Positions 43,895 through 54,500 are shown, counted from the first letter of the stretch. The stretch: 64,000 nt of DNA from Dellaglioa kimchii (GCF_046115505.1 NZ_CP170736.1:1240001-1304000), one strand, 5' to 3'. Program-made: numbers and translations. Notes: generated from the letters alone by a model not told the origin.

Positions 43895-44168
43895 AATAAG
43901 ACTTCCTTTCAAAATAATTAAAAAGATAATTATTTGATTATATATATATTATAGCCTTGCTAGTATAGGATGTGTAGGGATATTGTCGAAGTATTTGGAC
44001 AAATATAGCTGATAATTTGGATATACGATTAATAATAAAGAAAATGCGCTATTTTTGACTTTTTATTTAATAAAATCCAGTGATGTTTGTAAGTGTCACT
44101 ATAGATTAAGCCTTTTCAATTTGGTATACTCAATGAGAAACGTTTTATAAAAAGGGAGATAATAAATT

Positions 44169-44732
44169 ATGATTGAAGCAATTAACTTAAAAGCCGGAAT
44201 GACTTTTGAACAAGGCGGCAAATTAATTAAAGTTTTAGAAGCAAGTCATCACAAACCAGGTAAAGGTAACACGGTTATGCGTATGAAATTACGTGACGTT
44301 CGTACTGGCTCAACTGTTGAAACAACAATGCGTCCAGAAGTTAAAGTTGAACAAGCTAATATTGAAACGAAACCAGTTCAATTCTTGTACAACCAGGATA
44401 CAATGGCTATTTTTATGGATTTAGAAACATATGAACAATATGAAATTCCAAGAGAAATTATCGAACATGAAGCAAAATTCTTATTGGAAAATATGGAAGT
44501 TAAAATCCAATTTTACGGTACAGAAGTTATTGGCTTAACATTACCAACTGTTGTAACATTACGTGTTACTGAAACACAGCCTTCAATCAAAGGCGCTACA
44601 GCAACTGGTTCAGGTAAACCAGCAACAATGGAAACAGGACTTGTTGTTAATGTTCCTGATTTCATCGCAGCAGATGACGTTCTTGAAATTAATACACAAG
44701 AAGGTACATATCTTAAACGTGCACCTAAATAA
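44169..44732 (+). CDS. efp: Translation elongation factor P
   Basis: A 187-residue three-domain factor (KOW-like, OB, C-terminal OB) that relieves ribosome stalling at proline runs. The tip loop reads SHHKPGKGN, with Lys32 as the residue modified in relatives. The C-terminus TQEGTYLKRAPK is typical. Codon use is that of a well expressed gene. RBS GGGAGAT. A terminator follows. Confidence 0.97.
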   Translation: MIEAINLKAGMTFEQGGKLIKVLEASHHKPGKGNTVMRMKLRDVRTGSTVETTMRPEVKVEQANIETKPVQFLYNQDTMAIFMDLETYEQYEIPREIIEHEAKFLLENMEVKIQFYGTEVIGLTLPTVVTLRVTETQPSIKGATATGSGKPATMETGLVVNVPDFIAADDVLEINTQEGTYLKRAPK

Positions 44733-44737
44733 GATTG

Positions 44738-44768
44738 AAAAGGTAGTCTCTTGAGACTGCCTTTTTTT
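44738..44768 (+). terminator. Terminator of efp
   Basis: AGGTAGTCTC pairs with GAGACTGCCT (44741-44762), loop TT, then T7. Confidence 0.85.
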
Positions 44769-44793
44769 AATCATTAAAAACGAGGAGATTACT

Positions 44794-45603
44794 ATGGGAA
44801 TTAAACTAGTTGCAATAGATATTGATGATACGTTACTAAATCCAGAGGGCAAATTAGCAAAAGAGACAATTGATGCCGTTAAAAAAGTGACACAAAAGGG
44901 AATTAAAGTCGTCCTTTGTACGGGTCGACCTTTAGCTGGTGTGGTTGGATTTCTTGAACAATTAGGGATTAGTGGGGATGACCAATACGTCATTACCTAA
45001 AATGGCGCAATTATTGAAACAGTAAGTGGAAAACGTTTAGCGCAACATACGTTAACTTTTGACGACTATACAGCTGCAGATAAATTAAGTTATGAATTAA
45101 ATGTTCATTACAATATTTTAGATGATGAGAGTCGAATTTATACATCTAATAAAGATGTTGGTCGTGTGACCGTTATTCAAGCAGCTGAAAATAATGAAGG
45201 ATTATTTGTACGAAATCCAGAAGAAATGTCACGAGACTTAACCGTTTCTAAAATTATGTTTGTGGATGAACCTGAAGTTTTAGATGCACAAATGATTAAT
45301 ATTCAAAAAATATTTGATGATAGTTATTATGTTGTACGTAGTTTGCCAGAATTTTTAGAAGTTTTGAATAAAAAAGCTAATAAAGGAAATGCATTAACAG
45401 ATTTAATCGCAGAACTGGGATTAAAAGAAGAAGAGGTTATGGCAATAGGAGATCAACATAATGATTTAACGATGTTTGCCATAGCCGGAACGACTGTTGC
45501 GATGGGAAATGCTATTCCTGAATTAAAAGAAGCGGCAACTTATGTGACGGAATCAAACGCTAATCATGGCGTTGCGGTCGCATTAGAATGTTATATAGAT
45601 TAA
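44794..45603 (+). pseudogene. Cof-type HAD phosphatase gene broken by an in-frame TAA
   Basis: The frame codes for a 269-residue HAD-IIB protein (YidA-like): DIDDTLLNPEG, CTGRP, the late Lys in NKGNALTDL and GDQHNDLTMF are all intact. At 44998-45000 the codon after YVIT is TAA, where homologues have an aromatic residue before NGA. Both halves stay in one frame. Translation would stop at residue 68 unless restarted at the GTG near 45166. The gene is probably a recent pseudogene. Confidence 0.85.
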
Positions 45604-45616
45604 ATAACGATAAAAA

Positions 45617-45668
45617 TATAAAAAAGTTTGGAGTCCGCTTGAGATTAGCGAGATTCCAAACTTTTTAT
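45617..45668 (+). terminator. Bidirectional terminator
   Basis: AAAAAGTTTGGAGTC (about 45622-45636) pairs with GATTCCAAACTTTTT (about 45650-45664), T runs on both strands; it serves the HAD gene and the converging ABC transporter. Confidence 0.8.
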
Positions 45669-47183
45669 TTAGTCTAAAAGATGCTGCTTTGTTAAGTAGT
45701 CGTGTGCGACGGTACTTGCTGGGACATTTTTAACATCAACTAGATAATTCATTTTTTGCATATCTGTATCAGAAATTTTTCCGGTTAATTTATTTAAACT
45801 TTTTTTGATGGATGGATATTTTTGTAAGATGCCCTTTGCAACAAGTGGGGCGCCTTGGTAAGGTGGGAATAATGACTTGTCATCTTTTAATGTGACCAAA
45901 TTATATTTGACGAGCTGACTATCAGTTGAATAGGCATCAACTAAATTTACATTACCATTCACAATGGCTTGATAGCGAAGTGCTGGTTCAAAAGATTTAG
46001 TGTTAAATGACAAATGATACTTGCTTTGTAACCCTTTGTAACCATCATCACGGTTTAGAAACTCAAGCGTAAAGCCCGCCTTTATTTTTGAAGATACTCG
46101 TGATAAATCAGAAATTTTTGATAGATGATATTTAGTTGCAAAGTCTTTAGTGACAGCGACGGCATAGGTGTTTTGATAAGCCATCGGATTTAAATAATCT
46201 AAATCGGATTTAACTTTAATTTCGGTTTTTGCTTGCTGGTAGACTTGATTTTCATTTGTACTTTTGAGTGGTGATTTTACTAATTCTTCAAGTACCGTAC
46301 CTGAAAATTCTGGGTAAATATCGATTGAATTAGATTTTAGTGCAGAGTATAGAAAACTCGTTTTACCAAAATTTGGTTTTAAAGTAACTTTGATATTGGC
46401 GTCGTCATCTTGAATTAAATCTTTATACATATTAATTAGAATTTCAGGTTCTGCCCCCATTTTACCAGCAATGACTAATTCTTTTTTCTGATGTGTGAAA
46501 GTATTGATTGTGGCACCAACAGCAAATAGGAATCCTAAGGTAATTAATATAATGGTAATTGTTTTTATCTTTAAATTCTGCAATTGCCGGATTAAAACAC
46601 TGAAAACAATCGCTAGAATAATAGAACTCAGAGCGCCAATAATAATCAAGCTCATATCATTTCTATCAATTCCCAGCAGAATAAATGTTCCTAACCCGCC
46701 AGCACCAATTAAAGCAGCTAGTGTTGCGGTTCCAATAATTAGAACAAGCGCAATACGAATGCCTGAAATAATTAGTGGCATAGCTAAGGGTAATTCAAAT
46801 CGAATAAGTTTTTGTGCACGTGTCATACCAAATGCAGTTGCGGCTTCTTCTAATGATGGATCAATACCAGTTAAACCTGCATATGTGTTCTGAAAAATGG
46901 GCAGTAAAGCATAAACAACTAATGCGATAATTGAAGGTAGCGTTCCAATTCCGACTAGTGGAATTAATAGCCCTAGCAGCGCGAGTGAAGGAATTGTCTG
47001 TAAAACACTGGTAATTTGCAACATAATTTCTGCTGCTCTTTTATGCTGTGCTAACCAAATTGCTAAAAAGACGGCAATGATGGTTGCAATCAGCAATGAA
47101 AGTAATGATATTTGTAAATGTTGAAGGATAGCGGTCCATAAATCAGCACGGTGCAATTTAAAAGTTGCGATTAAATTTGCCAT
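45669..47183 (-). CDS. Osmoprotectant ABC transporter, fused permease and substrate-binding protein
   Basis: The 504-residue fusion has an N-terminal BPD_transp_1 permease part with 5-6 TM helices (about 15-205; EAA loop near EEAATAFGMTRAQKLIRFELPLA) and a C-terminal OpuAC/QAT-type binding domain (about 225-504; KKELVIAGKMGAEPEILINMY). Such fusions import choline, carnitine or glycine betaine. It overlaps its ATPase gene by 13 nt. The exact substrate cannot be told. Confidence 0.9.
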   Translation of the reverse strand: MANLIATFKLHRADLWTAILQHLQISLLSLLIATIIAVFLAIWLAQHKRAAEIMLQITSVLQTIPSLALLGLLIPLVGIGTLPSIIALVVYALLPIFQNTYAGLTGIDPSLEEAATAFGMTRAQKLIRFELPLAMPLIISGIRIALVLIIGTATLAALIGAGGLGTFILLGIDRNDMSLIIIGALSSIILAIVFSVLIRQLQNLKIKTITIILITLGFLFAVGATINTFTHQKKELVIAGKMGAEPEILINMYKDLIQDDDANIKVTLKPNFGKTSFLYSALKSNSIDIYPEFSGTVLEELVKSPLKSTNENQVYQQAKTEIKVKSDLDYLNPMAYQNTYAVAVTKDFATKYHLSKISDLSRVSSKIKAGFTLEFLNRDDGYKGLQSKYHLSFNTKSFEPALRYQAIVNGNVNLVDAYSTDSQLVKYNLVTLKDDKSLFPPYQGAPLVAKGILQKYPSIKKSLNKLTGKISDTDMQKMNYLVDVKNVPASTVAHDYLTKQHLLD

Positions 47184-48142
47184 TGATCATCCACCTCGCT
47201 ATCAGACATACTTGCACCATAACGAATTAAGCATTGGGCATCAACTGCACCAATGAGATTCTGATTGTTATCTTTAACATTTATAATTGTATATTTAGAA
47301 AGTAGAGATATGAGTTCTTTAAATGTCGTTTGAGTTGAGATGACGTGATTATTAGCGAGTTCATCAATTGGAAGACTAAATGATTTTTGAATCATTTCAG
47401 CCAAATTAAATTGCGTGTTAGATACGTCTAACCCAAAAAACTCTGAAATAAAATCATTTTTTGGTGCATTTCTAATTTCGTCAGGGGTACCAACTTGAAT
47501 GAGATTGCCATCATGCATAACACCAACACGAGTTCCGAGGCGAAGAGCTTCAGACATATCATGCGTAATGAAAATAATGGTATTGTGTAGCTCTTCATGT
47601 AAATCGATGACGATATCTTGTAATGTTTTTTTTGAGATAGGATCCAGTGCACTAAACGGTTCGTCCATTAAAATTAATTTTGGTTTAGTTGCAATTGCTC
47701 GTAAAATACCAATTCGTTGTTGCTCGCCACCGGATAAATCGCTAGGCATTCTCTTACGATATGCTTCAGGCGGCAAACCAACACGCGTTAATAAGGCATC
47801 GACACGTTCTCTTTGTTTGTTTTTAGGCCATTTTTGTAATTCTGGTAATAAGCTGATATTTTCAGCAACTGTCATATTAGGAAATAAAGCGATCTGTTGT
47901 AAGACATAGCCAATCTGTGAACGTAAAGCATGTAATGGAATCTGATCAATATTTTGATTTTCAAAGTTAATAGTACCCGATGTGGGCTCAATTAATCGAT
48001 TAATCATTTTTAAAGTTGTCGTTTTACCACTACCACTAGGGCCAACGAGAACAAAAAGTTCCCCTGTATCAATATGTAAGTTTAAGTCGTTTAATACGGT
48101 AACTGTTTTGAATGTTTTTTTTACGTGTTTGAAATCTAACAA
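47171..48142 (-). CDS. Osmoprotectant ABC transporter ATP-binding protein
   Basis: A roughly 323-residue ATPase with Walker A GPSGSGKTTT, signature LSGGEQQR, Walker B LILMDEPFSALDP and switch His ITHDMSEA. A partial CBS-like C-terminal part (about 245-315) may sense ionic strength, as in OpuA-type proteins. The start is a TTG at 48142 (LDFKHVKKTF), with GAGGG before it; the frame is open to 48238 but no site supports that. It is upstream of and coupled to the permease gene. Confidence 0.9.
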   Translation of the reverse strand: MLDFKHVKKTFKTVTVLNDLNLHIDTGELFVLVGPSGSGKTTTLKMINRLIEPTSGTINFENQNIDQIPLHALRSQIGYVLQQIALFPNMTVAENISLLPELQKWPKNKQRERVDALLTRVGLPPEAYRKRMPSDLSGGEQQRIGILRAIATKPKLILMDEPFSALDPISKKTLQDIVIDLHEELHNTIIFITHDMSEALRLGTRVGVMHDGNLIQVGTPDEIRNAPKNDFISEFFGLDVSNTQFNLAEMIQKSFSLPIDELANNHVISTQTTFKELISLLSKYTIINVKDNNQNLIGAVDAQCLIRYGASMSDSEVDDQWQI

Positions 48143-48338
48143 AATAAAACCCTCATTTCGACTTATTTTATATGTAATATATTTGGAAATGGTAACTATT
48201 TCGATGTTAATACTACATGAATGAAAAATATTAAGCAAACGTTTGTTCTTGAAATGGTGAAATTAAATTTTGGTGTAGGAATGGGCTGGATTGATGGATG
48301 GAGTAAGTCTTAATATTAAAAATAATATGTAGAAAAAT

Positions 48339-48369
48339 TTGACTTAGAGTCCACTCTAAGTGTTTTAAT
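48339..48369 (+). promoter_or_regulatory. MerR-type promoter and operator (19-bp spacer)
   Basis: TTGACT (48339-48344), a 19-bp spacer, TTTAAT (48364-48369). The perfect dyad CTTAGAGTCCACTCTAAG (48343-48360) fills the spacer. This is the classic MerR design, where the regulator untwists a long spacer. Confidence 0.85.
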
Positions 48370-48394
48370 AGAAACTATTGAAGGAGGCGATTGA

Positions 48395-48838
48395 ATGACG
48401 AATGAGCAACAATATAAAATTGGTGAGTTTGCTAAATTAGTTGGGTTATCAAGTTTTACGCTGCGATATTATGAAAAAGAGGGCTTAATTAAGCCTCGCC
48501 GTAATTCTGCAGGCTTACGTTATTACACGGAACATGATATTAAATGGGTAGGATTTTTGCTTCATCTTAAGGGGACGGGGATGCGGATTAATGAAATAAT
48601 TAAATACGTTGAACTACGAGCGCAAGGTGATGCAACCATTAAAGAACGACGCGAGATGCTCAGTCAGGTAAAAGAAAATGCGCTGTCCGAAATGGCAGAA
48701 TTACAGCATAATATTGAAATTATTTCTCATAAAATTGATTGGTATGATGGAAAAGTTTCACACGGAACAAATGAAGACGAAGTGTCAGAAGATATTAGTT
48801 TTGAAAAGTATCTAGAACAATTCGCGATATACGATTAA
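48395..48838 (+). CDS. MerR-family transcriptional regulator (NmlR/AdhR-like)
   Basis: The 147-residue protein has the MerR helix-turn-helix and wing (IGEFAKLVGLSSFTLRYYEKEGLI, RYYTEHDIKWVGFL) followed by a coiled-coil dimer helix (about 80-115). It has no cysteine, so electrophile sensing through a Cys as in AdhR is unlikely. Its own promoter has a 19-bp spacer filled with a perfect dyad. The following genes for a cupin and a CMD protein are likely under its control. RBS AAGGAGG. Confidence 0.88.
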   Translation: MTNEQQYKIGEFAKLVGLSSFTLRYYEKEGLIKPRRNSAGLRYYTEHDIKWVGFLLHLKGTGMRINEIIKYVELRAQGDATIKERREMLSQVKENALSEMAELQHNIEIISHKIDWYDGKVSHGTNEDEVSEDISFEKYLEQFAIYD

Positions 48839-48877
48839 TGCTAGGTTAACCGTATAAAATAAAGGGAGGTAATTATA

Positions 48878-49285
48878 ATGAATGAAGAACAAATTAAAAA
48901 CGGTCTTTTTCCAATAGGTGAAAAAAATGAAGCATACAAAGATTTCTTTGTTGGTCAAAGTTATTTAGATATGCTAGTGGCAGATCCAGATATTAACGTT
49001 GGTGTTGGAAATGTTAGTTTTGAACCTGGAACTCGTAATAATTGGCATATCCATCACGACGGTTACCAACTATTATTGGTCACTGCCGGTGAGGGATGGT
49101 ACCAAGAAGCAGGGCAACAAGCGCGTCGTTTAAAAGCTGGTGATGTTGTTGTCACAAAAGACGGGATTAAACACTGGCACGGTGCTACAAAAGATAGTTG
49201 GTTCTCACATGTTGCTATTACAGCAGGAACACCTGAATGGTTAGAAGCTGTTGATGACGAAACGTACGGTAAATTAGAAGATTAA
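48878..49285 (+). CDS. Cupin-domain protein
   Basis: A 135-residue cupin with the first motif GTRNNWHIHHDGYQLLLVTAGEGWYQ and second motif GDVVVTKDGIKHWHGAT, giving His ligands for a metal. Such proteins often pair with carboxymuconolactone-decarboxylase-like proteins, as here. Function unknown. RBS GGGAGGT. It is 40 nt after the MerR gene. Confidence 0.85.
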   Translation: MNEEQIKNGLFPIGEKNEAYKDFFVGQSYLDMLVADPDINVGVGNVSFEPGTRNNWHIHHDGYQLLLVTAGEGWYQEAGQQARRLKAGDVVVTKDGIKHWHGATKDSWFSHVAITAGTPEWLEAVDDETYGKLED

Positions 49286-49302
49286 TAGGAGGATATTACA
49301 TT

Positions 49303-49623
49303 ATGGTAAAGAAACAAACAGCAGGACGCGATAACTTAGGCGAATTTGCACCTAAATTTGCAGAATTAAATGATGATGTTTTATTTGGTGAAGTTTGGTC
49401 ACGTGAAAGTGAATTACCAGCACATCAACGCAGTCTTATAACAATTTCAGCTTTGATTTCAGGTGGTAACTTTGAACAGTTGCCAGTACACATGGCAATT
49501 GGCAAAACAAATGGAATTACAAAAGAAGAAATTGCTGAAATTATCACACATTTATCTTTCTACGTTGGTTGGCCTAAAGCTTGGTCAGCATTTAATATTG
49601 CTAAAGACGTTTTTGAAGACTAA
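49303..49623 (+). CDS. Carboxymuconolactone decarboxylase family protein
   Basis: This 106-residue all-helical protein belongs to the CMD/AhpD-like family (LPAHQRSLITISALISGG, VHMAIGKTNGITKEEIAEIITHLSFYVGWPKAWSA). It lacks the CxxC pair of AhpD, so it is closer to the CMD side. The cupin gene 18 nt upstream suggests they act together on a small toxic or aromatic compound. A terminator follows. Confidence 0.87.
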   Translation: MVKKQTAGRDNLGEFAPKFAELNDDVLFGEVWSRESELPAHQRSLITISALISGGNFEQLPVHMAIGKTNGITKEEIAEIITHLSFYVGWPKAWSAFNIAKDVFED

Positions 49624-49649
49624 TTATTTAAAAGTGAGACATGAATCAA

Positions 49650-49697
49650 ATAAATACTGACTCCGTACTTTGTCAAAAGTATCGAGTCAGTATTTTT
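49650..49697 (+). terminator. Terminator of the MerR-cupin-CMD operon
   Basis: AAATACTGACTC (49652-49663) pairs with GAGTCAGTATTT (49684-49695), then T run. On the minus strand it may also end the small membrane-protein gene. Confidence 0.85.
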
Positions 49698-49707
49698 GCT
49701 TACCTAA

Positions 49708-49902
49708 TTATTTCTTGAGGTCTTGTCTGATTAAAAGTGAAATGATAACAATCGTAATCGCGGCAATAATAAATTCTACATTCAAAAAGTGTTTATTTAT
49801 GAAAAATGCCACAATGACTCTAATTATGGTTGCAATAGCTAATGTTAAGATAAATATTTTAATATAATGGACATTTATATAATCGTTTATTTTTTTAAAC
49901 AT
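49708..49902 (-). CDS. Small phosphate-starvation-inducible-like or unknown membrane protein
   Basis: A 64-residue protein with two membrane helices (about 14-35 and 42-59) and charged ends (MFKKINDYI, RQDLKK). AAGGAG is 8 nt before the ATG, which supports this strand over the overlapping plus-strand frame. The name is only a resemblance of size and topology to PsiE-type proteins; the function is unknown. Confidence 0.6.
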   Translation of the reverse strand: MFKKINDYINVHYIKIFILTLAIATIIRVIVAFFINKHFLNVEFIIAAITIVIISLLIRQDLKK

Positions 49903-50041
49903 GGAATCAACTCCTTCAGTTACCTAATAATAGTGGCACAAATTAATAAGATAAGCGAATTTTAAGTAATATTATATGATTGCCCAGCAGACGTGAAAGC
50001 GCTATAATGTAATTTGTAATTAGTTTAGGAGGAGATAGTTA

Positions 50042-51016
50042 ATGTATCAAGCAAATGAAAAACGTTATGATAAAATGATTTATAATCGTCTTGGTAATAG
50101 TGGATTAAAAGTTTCTGCCATTGCCTTAGGCTTATGGAAGAACTTTGGGGATGAGACACCTTTAGCAACGCAAAAAGATATTATTGAAACAGCATTTGAT
50201 AATGGAATTACTTATTTTGATTTGGCTAATAATTACGGTGATGGTGCTGCCGAAAAGAATTTTGGACGTATTTTACGTGAAGATTTAAGTGCCTACCGGG
50301 ATGAAATGGTTATTTCAACGAAGGCAGGTTACTATATGTGGCCAGGTCCTTATGGTGAATGGGGTTCAAAGAAAAACTTATTTGCCAGTATGGATCAATC
50401 ATTGCAACGTATGCAGTTAGATTATGTCGATATTTTCTATCACCATCGTCCAGATCCAGATACACCATTGGAAGAGACAGCTGAAGCTTTGGATTTACTC
50501 GTTCGCCAAGGTAAAGCCTTGTATATTGGAATTTCAAATTATCGGGCACCAGAAGCTGAAAAGATGATTCAATTGCTAAAAGCTAAAAACACACCTATCG
50601 TTGTCCACCAACCTAGATATAACTTATTAGATCGTTGGATAGAGGATGGATTAAAAGATGTTTTAAAGCAAGAGCAAATAGGAACAGTAGCTTTTAGTCC
50701 TTTAGCGCAAGGGTTATTGACTGATCGTTACTTGAATGGTATTCCGGATGATTCTAGAGTGAAACGATTTGATACCTTATCTACTGAAAGAGTTGAATCA
50801 ACCCTTAAAAAGGTTCGTGCATTAAATGAAATTGCAAAAAATCGTAACCAGACCTTGGCTGAAATGGCACTATCTTGGGATTTGAAAGATAATTCTGTTT
50901 CGTCGGTTATTATTGGTGCTAGTCGCGTGAGCCAATTAAAAGATAATTTAAAGGCATTAGAGCATTTGGATTTTGCACCAGAAGAATTAGCAAAAATTGA
51001 TAAAATTGTGAAATAA
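50042..51016 (+). CDS. Aldo/keto reductase (YghZ/GPR-like)
   Basis: A 324-residue (beta/alpha)8-barrel NADPH-dependent reductase. Catalytic tetrad positions appear as DLANNYG (Asp, Tyr), STKAGYY (Lys) and FYHHRPD (His). The text MWPGPYGEWGSKKNL is typical of the YghZ (L-glyceraldehyde-3-phosphate/methylglyoxal reductase) group. Cofactor-binding end SSVIIGASRVSQLKDN is intact. RBS AGGAGG. Monocistronic, ended by a hairpin. Confidence 0.93.
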   Translation: MYQANEKRYDKMIYNRLGNSGLKVSAIALGLWKNFGDETPLATQKDIIETAFDNGITYFDLANNYGDGAAEKNFGRILREDLSAYRDEMVISTKAGYYMWPGPYGEWGSKKNLFASMDQSLQRMQLDYVDIFYHHRPDPDTPLEETAEALDLLVRQGKALYIGISNYRAPEAEKMIQLLKAKNTPIVVHQPRYNLLDRWIEDGLKDVLKQEQIGTVAFSPLAQGLLTDRYLNGIPDDSRVKRFDTLSTERVESTLKKVRALNEIAKNRNQTLAEMALSWDLKDNSVSSVIIGASRVSQLKDNLKALEHLDFAPEELAKIDKIVK

Positions 51017-51017
51017 T

Positions 51018-51060
51018 AAGGGGGTATATAACCAATAATTTATGGTTATATACCTTTTTT
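51018..51060 (+). terminator. Terminator of the aldo/keto reductase gene
   Basis: GGTATATAACC (about 51022-51032) pairs with GGTTATATACC (about 51043-51053), then T6. Confidence 0.85.
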
Positions 51061-51275
51061 ATTTACGGAAAAACTAGTATATACATTTATTTTTATTTTT
51101 TTATAATAAGTTATAGATTGTATAAGATTGATGCAACAACGATTATCATGGAAATGTAACAACAATCAATGTATATAAGTGTTATAAACACTATTAGGAC
51201 GTGCACAACATATTGATTTATATATATTTTTACCGTATTCTAAACAGTATAAATATGGAAGATAAAAGGGGAATT

Positions 51276-51494
51276 ATGATGAAATTAAGTATAAAAAATT
51301 TTTTGTTTCTAGCTATATTTCTAATTTTTATTGGAGGCATTATTTCAGGTTGTGGTTCCAAAAATAGCGAGTCTAAAAATAGTGAGTCTAAAAGTAGCCA
51401 AGTTAAAAAAAGTGATCAAACTAAAAAGAGTAGTAGCGAAAAAAAAGTTTCAGAAAAATCTAATTCAGTTACAGTACATATAAAGGGAAAGTAG
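51276..51494 (+). CDS. Small lipoprotein with Ser/Lys-rich tail
   Basis: A 72-residue lipoprotein: signal peptide with hydrophobic core (FLFLAIFLIFIGGII) and lipobox ISGC, so the mature protein would be acylated at Cys25 or nearby. The mature part (47 residues) is almost only Ser, Lys, Glu and Asn, with SESKNSESK-like repeats, and is probably disordered. AAGGGG is before ATG 51276/51279. It stands 9 nt before the giant adhesin gene, so they are co-expressed. Confidence 0.8.
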   Translation: MMKLSIKNFLFLAIFLIFIGGIISGCGSKNSESKNSESKSSQVKKSDQTKKSSSEKKVSEKSNSVTVHIKGK

Positions 51495-51503
51495 GGATGA
51501 AAA

Positions 51504-54500
51504 ATGAAAGTTTTTTACAAAATCATAACAACGATGTTTGTTGGCATGCAAGTAATCTCATCACCATTATCAATTATCTGCCAGCCACAAACGACTAGTG
51601 CACAAGAAACAAAGGGAATTCATGTTTTAGATAATAAAGACAAAGAGATTCAAGAAATTAAGGTGCAAGATAAAGATAAATACCAATTAAAAATTAGTGA
51701 TAATCGTGAAGATTTACAGAAGATGGAAGTTAAATTACCAAGTTTCTTAACTTACCAATCTGTAAAAGGTCTAGAACAAGGATTAACAAGCTATGATAAG
51801 AAAACAAATATCGTAACGTTTAATTTAGCTTCATATAAGATTAGTAGCGAACTTGTTTTAACACTTGCTGCACAAAAAGCGAGTGATACTACTGGGAAAG
51901 TTGAACTAACTGATTTTGTTAAAAATGGTAGCACTAGCGAAAAAACAATTAGTGCTAAATTTATTCAAAAAGAAGTAACAAAAGAATCAACTAAAAAAAC
52001 AGATAAAAAAGTAACGACTAACGCTGAAAGTAGCAAACTTGATACTAGATCAGTTGTTCGTCAAGCTCCAGAAGACGTTCCTGACCCACCAACAAAAGGA
52101 ACAAATATTGAATTAGAGGATACGTTTGAAGTGATTAAAGGGTACGATTCGTATGTTCATTCAAAAAATAAGAATGAAGTGGTTGTTAACGAAGATGGCA
52201 CTTATAAAAAAGGTGGTCTTTGGTATAAGAATAAAATTAATTTGAAAAAAGATTTCAAAATGAGTATGTATGTCTATTTAGGTGATAAGAACGGTGGTAA
52301 TATCAATAATGGTGGTGGTGGGGCAGATGGAATTACTTTTGTCATGCAAAACGACCCTAGAGAGTTAGCTGCTATTGGGACTGCAGGTGCCGGACTAGGT
52401 GCTTATGGGACTACGAATAGTAATATAAGCAATAAAGATTATATTAGTAAGGGCTTGGCCTTAGAATTTGATACTTTCTATAATAATGGTCAGACAGTCG
52501 GAACTAATGATGGTGATGTACCTGAAACGAATAGTGAGTATGGACACATCGCAATTCAAGAAACAAAAGCAGTAGCTAGAGAACATAAAAACTTAATGCT
52601 AGGAACTAAAGCTAATCAATTAGCAAATGGTGCATGGCGTAAGGTTAATATGAACTGGGCATCAGCAACTAACACGTTACATTATACGGTTGCAGGTTTT
52701 GGCACTGCTAATTATAAGGTAGCCGATCCTGACAAATTATTTGGCGGCTCAGAAGTTTATTGGGGATTTACAGGATCAACTGGAACTTATACGAACTATC
52801 AAGCTGTAGCGATTGAAGAATTACCTGACCAAACAAAATCGACATTGAAAAAAGATGTTAAGAATATTACGAATAAAGATAGTGATTACAAAACAAAAAC
52901 AATTGAAAAGAAGGGCGATACAGTTGAATATCGTCTCGCTTATGAATCAAATAAAGAAAATACACAAGATTTAACTAATGGAGAAATAAAAGATGTCTTA
53001 GATGCACGTCATACTTATGTACCTGGTTCATTAATGATTGATGGTACTAAGCAAACAGATACTGTTTGGAATAAAGGTGACATCAAATTAGGTAATATTA
53101 CTCCTGGAACTAAGCGAGAAGTTGTTTTTCAAGCTAAAGTAACAGGGACGGGCGACATTTTAAATCAAGGATTATTTGCTTCTAAATATTCTAATCCAGT
53201 TGAGTCTAACAAAACAGTTATTTATAACGGTGACGCTACGATAACTAAAACAGATGGCGACACTGGAACACCTTTAAAGGGTGTTAAATATAGTTTAAAA
53301 GACGCTAGAGGAAAAGTAATAAAAACAGACTTAACAACTGATGCTAAAGGTCAATTTGACTTGCATTATTTAGAACCAGGTGATTATACAATTGAAGAAA
53401 CAACTGCTTTACCTGGCTATATTAAAGATACAAAAGCACATATGATAACAATTACAAAAGATCAAAAAGTTCCAGTTAAATTAGATCTTAAAAATTATAA
53501 AGAAGTTACTAAACCACAATTAACTAAGTCAGCAAGTGTTAAATCAGCTAAGTTAGGTGATACGTACATGTATACACTTAAAGTTACTAATCCTAGTAAC
53601 AATGGGACTTGGCATGATGTCACAATGACAGATAGTTTAGATACTGCTAATCTTGAATTAGTAGCAAATAGTACAACCCTTGATGGAAAAGCAATTAGTG
53701 ACGCAACATCTTGGACAGGCAAGAAAACATTTAACTATAATGTTGGTAATTTAAAAGCAGGAGAATCTAAAACTGTTACATTTAAAGTAAAAGTTATAAA
53801 TATTCCTAAAAATAAAATTATCGATAATGCTGCAAATGCAACGGGTAAAGATGCAACAGGTAAAGAAGTTAAACCTGATGAAGCTAAAGTTAGAGTTCCT
53901 GTTGAGTATAAAGATGGACAACTTGCTTCTGTAAAATCTGTAACCGATGAAAAAGGAAACAATATTAACGGTAAAGAAGTTTCAGTTGGAGATACTATCC
54001 ATTTCAACATTAAAGTTAAAAATACCGTTGATAACAGTATCATATCAAGTGTTGTTGTTAAAGATAATTTAATCAAAGCATTTGCATATAAAGCAGGAAC
54101 ATTAACTGTTACTGATGTTAATGGCAACAAAAAAACTGCTGCTGACACTAACTTTAATGGTCAAAATTTAAAAATTAATGTTGGTGATTTAAAAGGACAA
54201 GAAGAAGTAACTGTTGGATTTGACGTTACAATTACAGCAGATGCTGATGGTAATATGAAAAACGTTGCACTTGTTTCAGGAACGACACCAGGTGGTGAAA
54301 TTCCTGAAGAGCCAACACCAGAAACAGATAATACGACACACCCTAAACCAACACTTAAAAAATCTTCTGATGTTACCCATGTTTTAGGATATGGCGATAC
54401 ATTTGAATATACAATTAAAGTAGGCAATGAAAAGGGTGCAGGAATCTGGCACAATGCTCAAGTAACCGATGCAATTAAAGGACAATATTTAAATTATGTT

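Noticed and set aside
49670..49867. 65-residue plus-strand frame opposite the small membrane protein
   Set aside because: The minus-strand frame has a good ribosome binding site and helix pattern; this one has neither.
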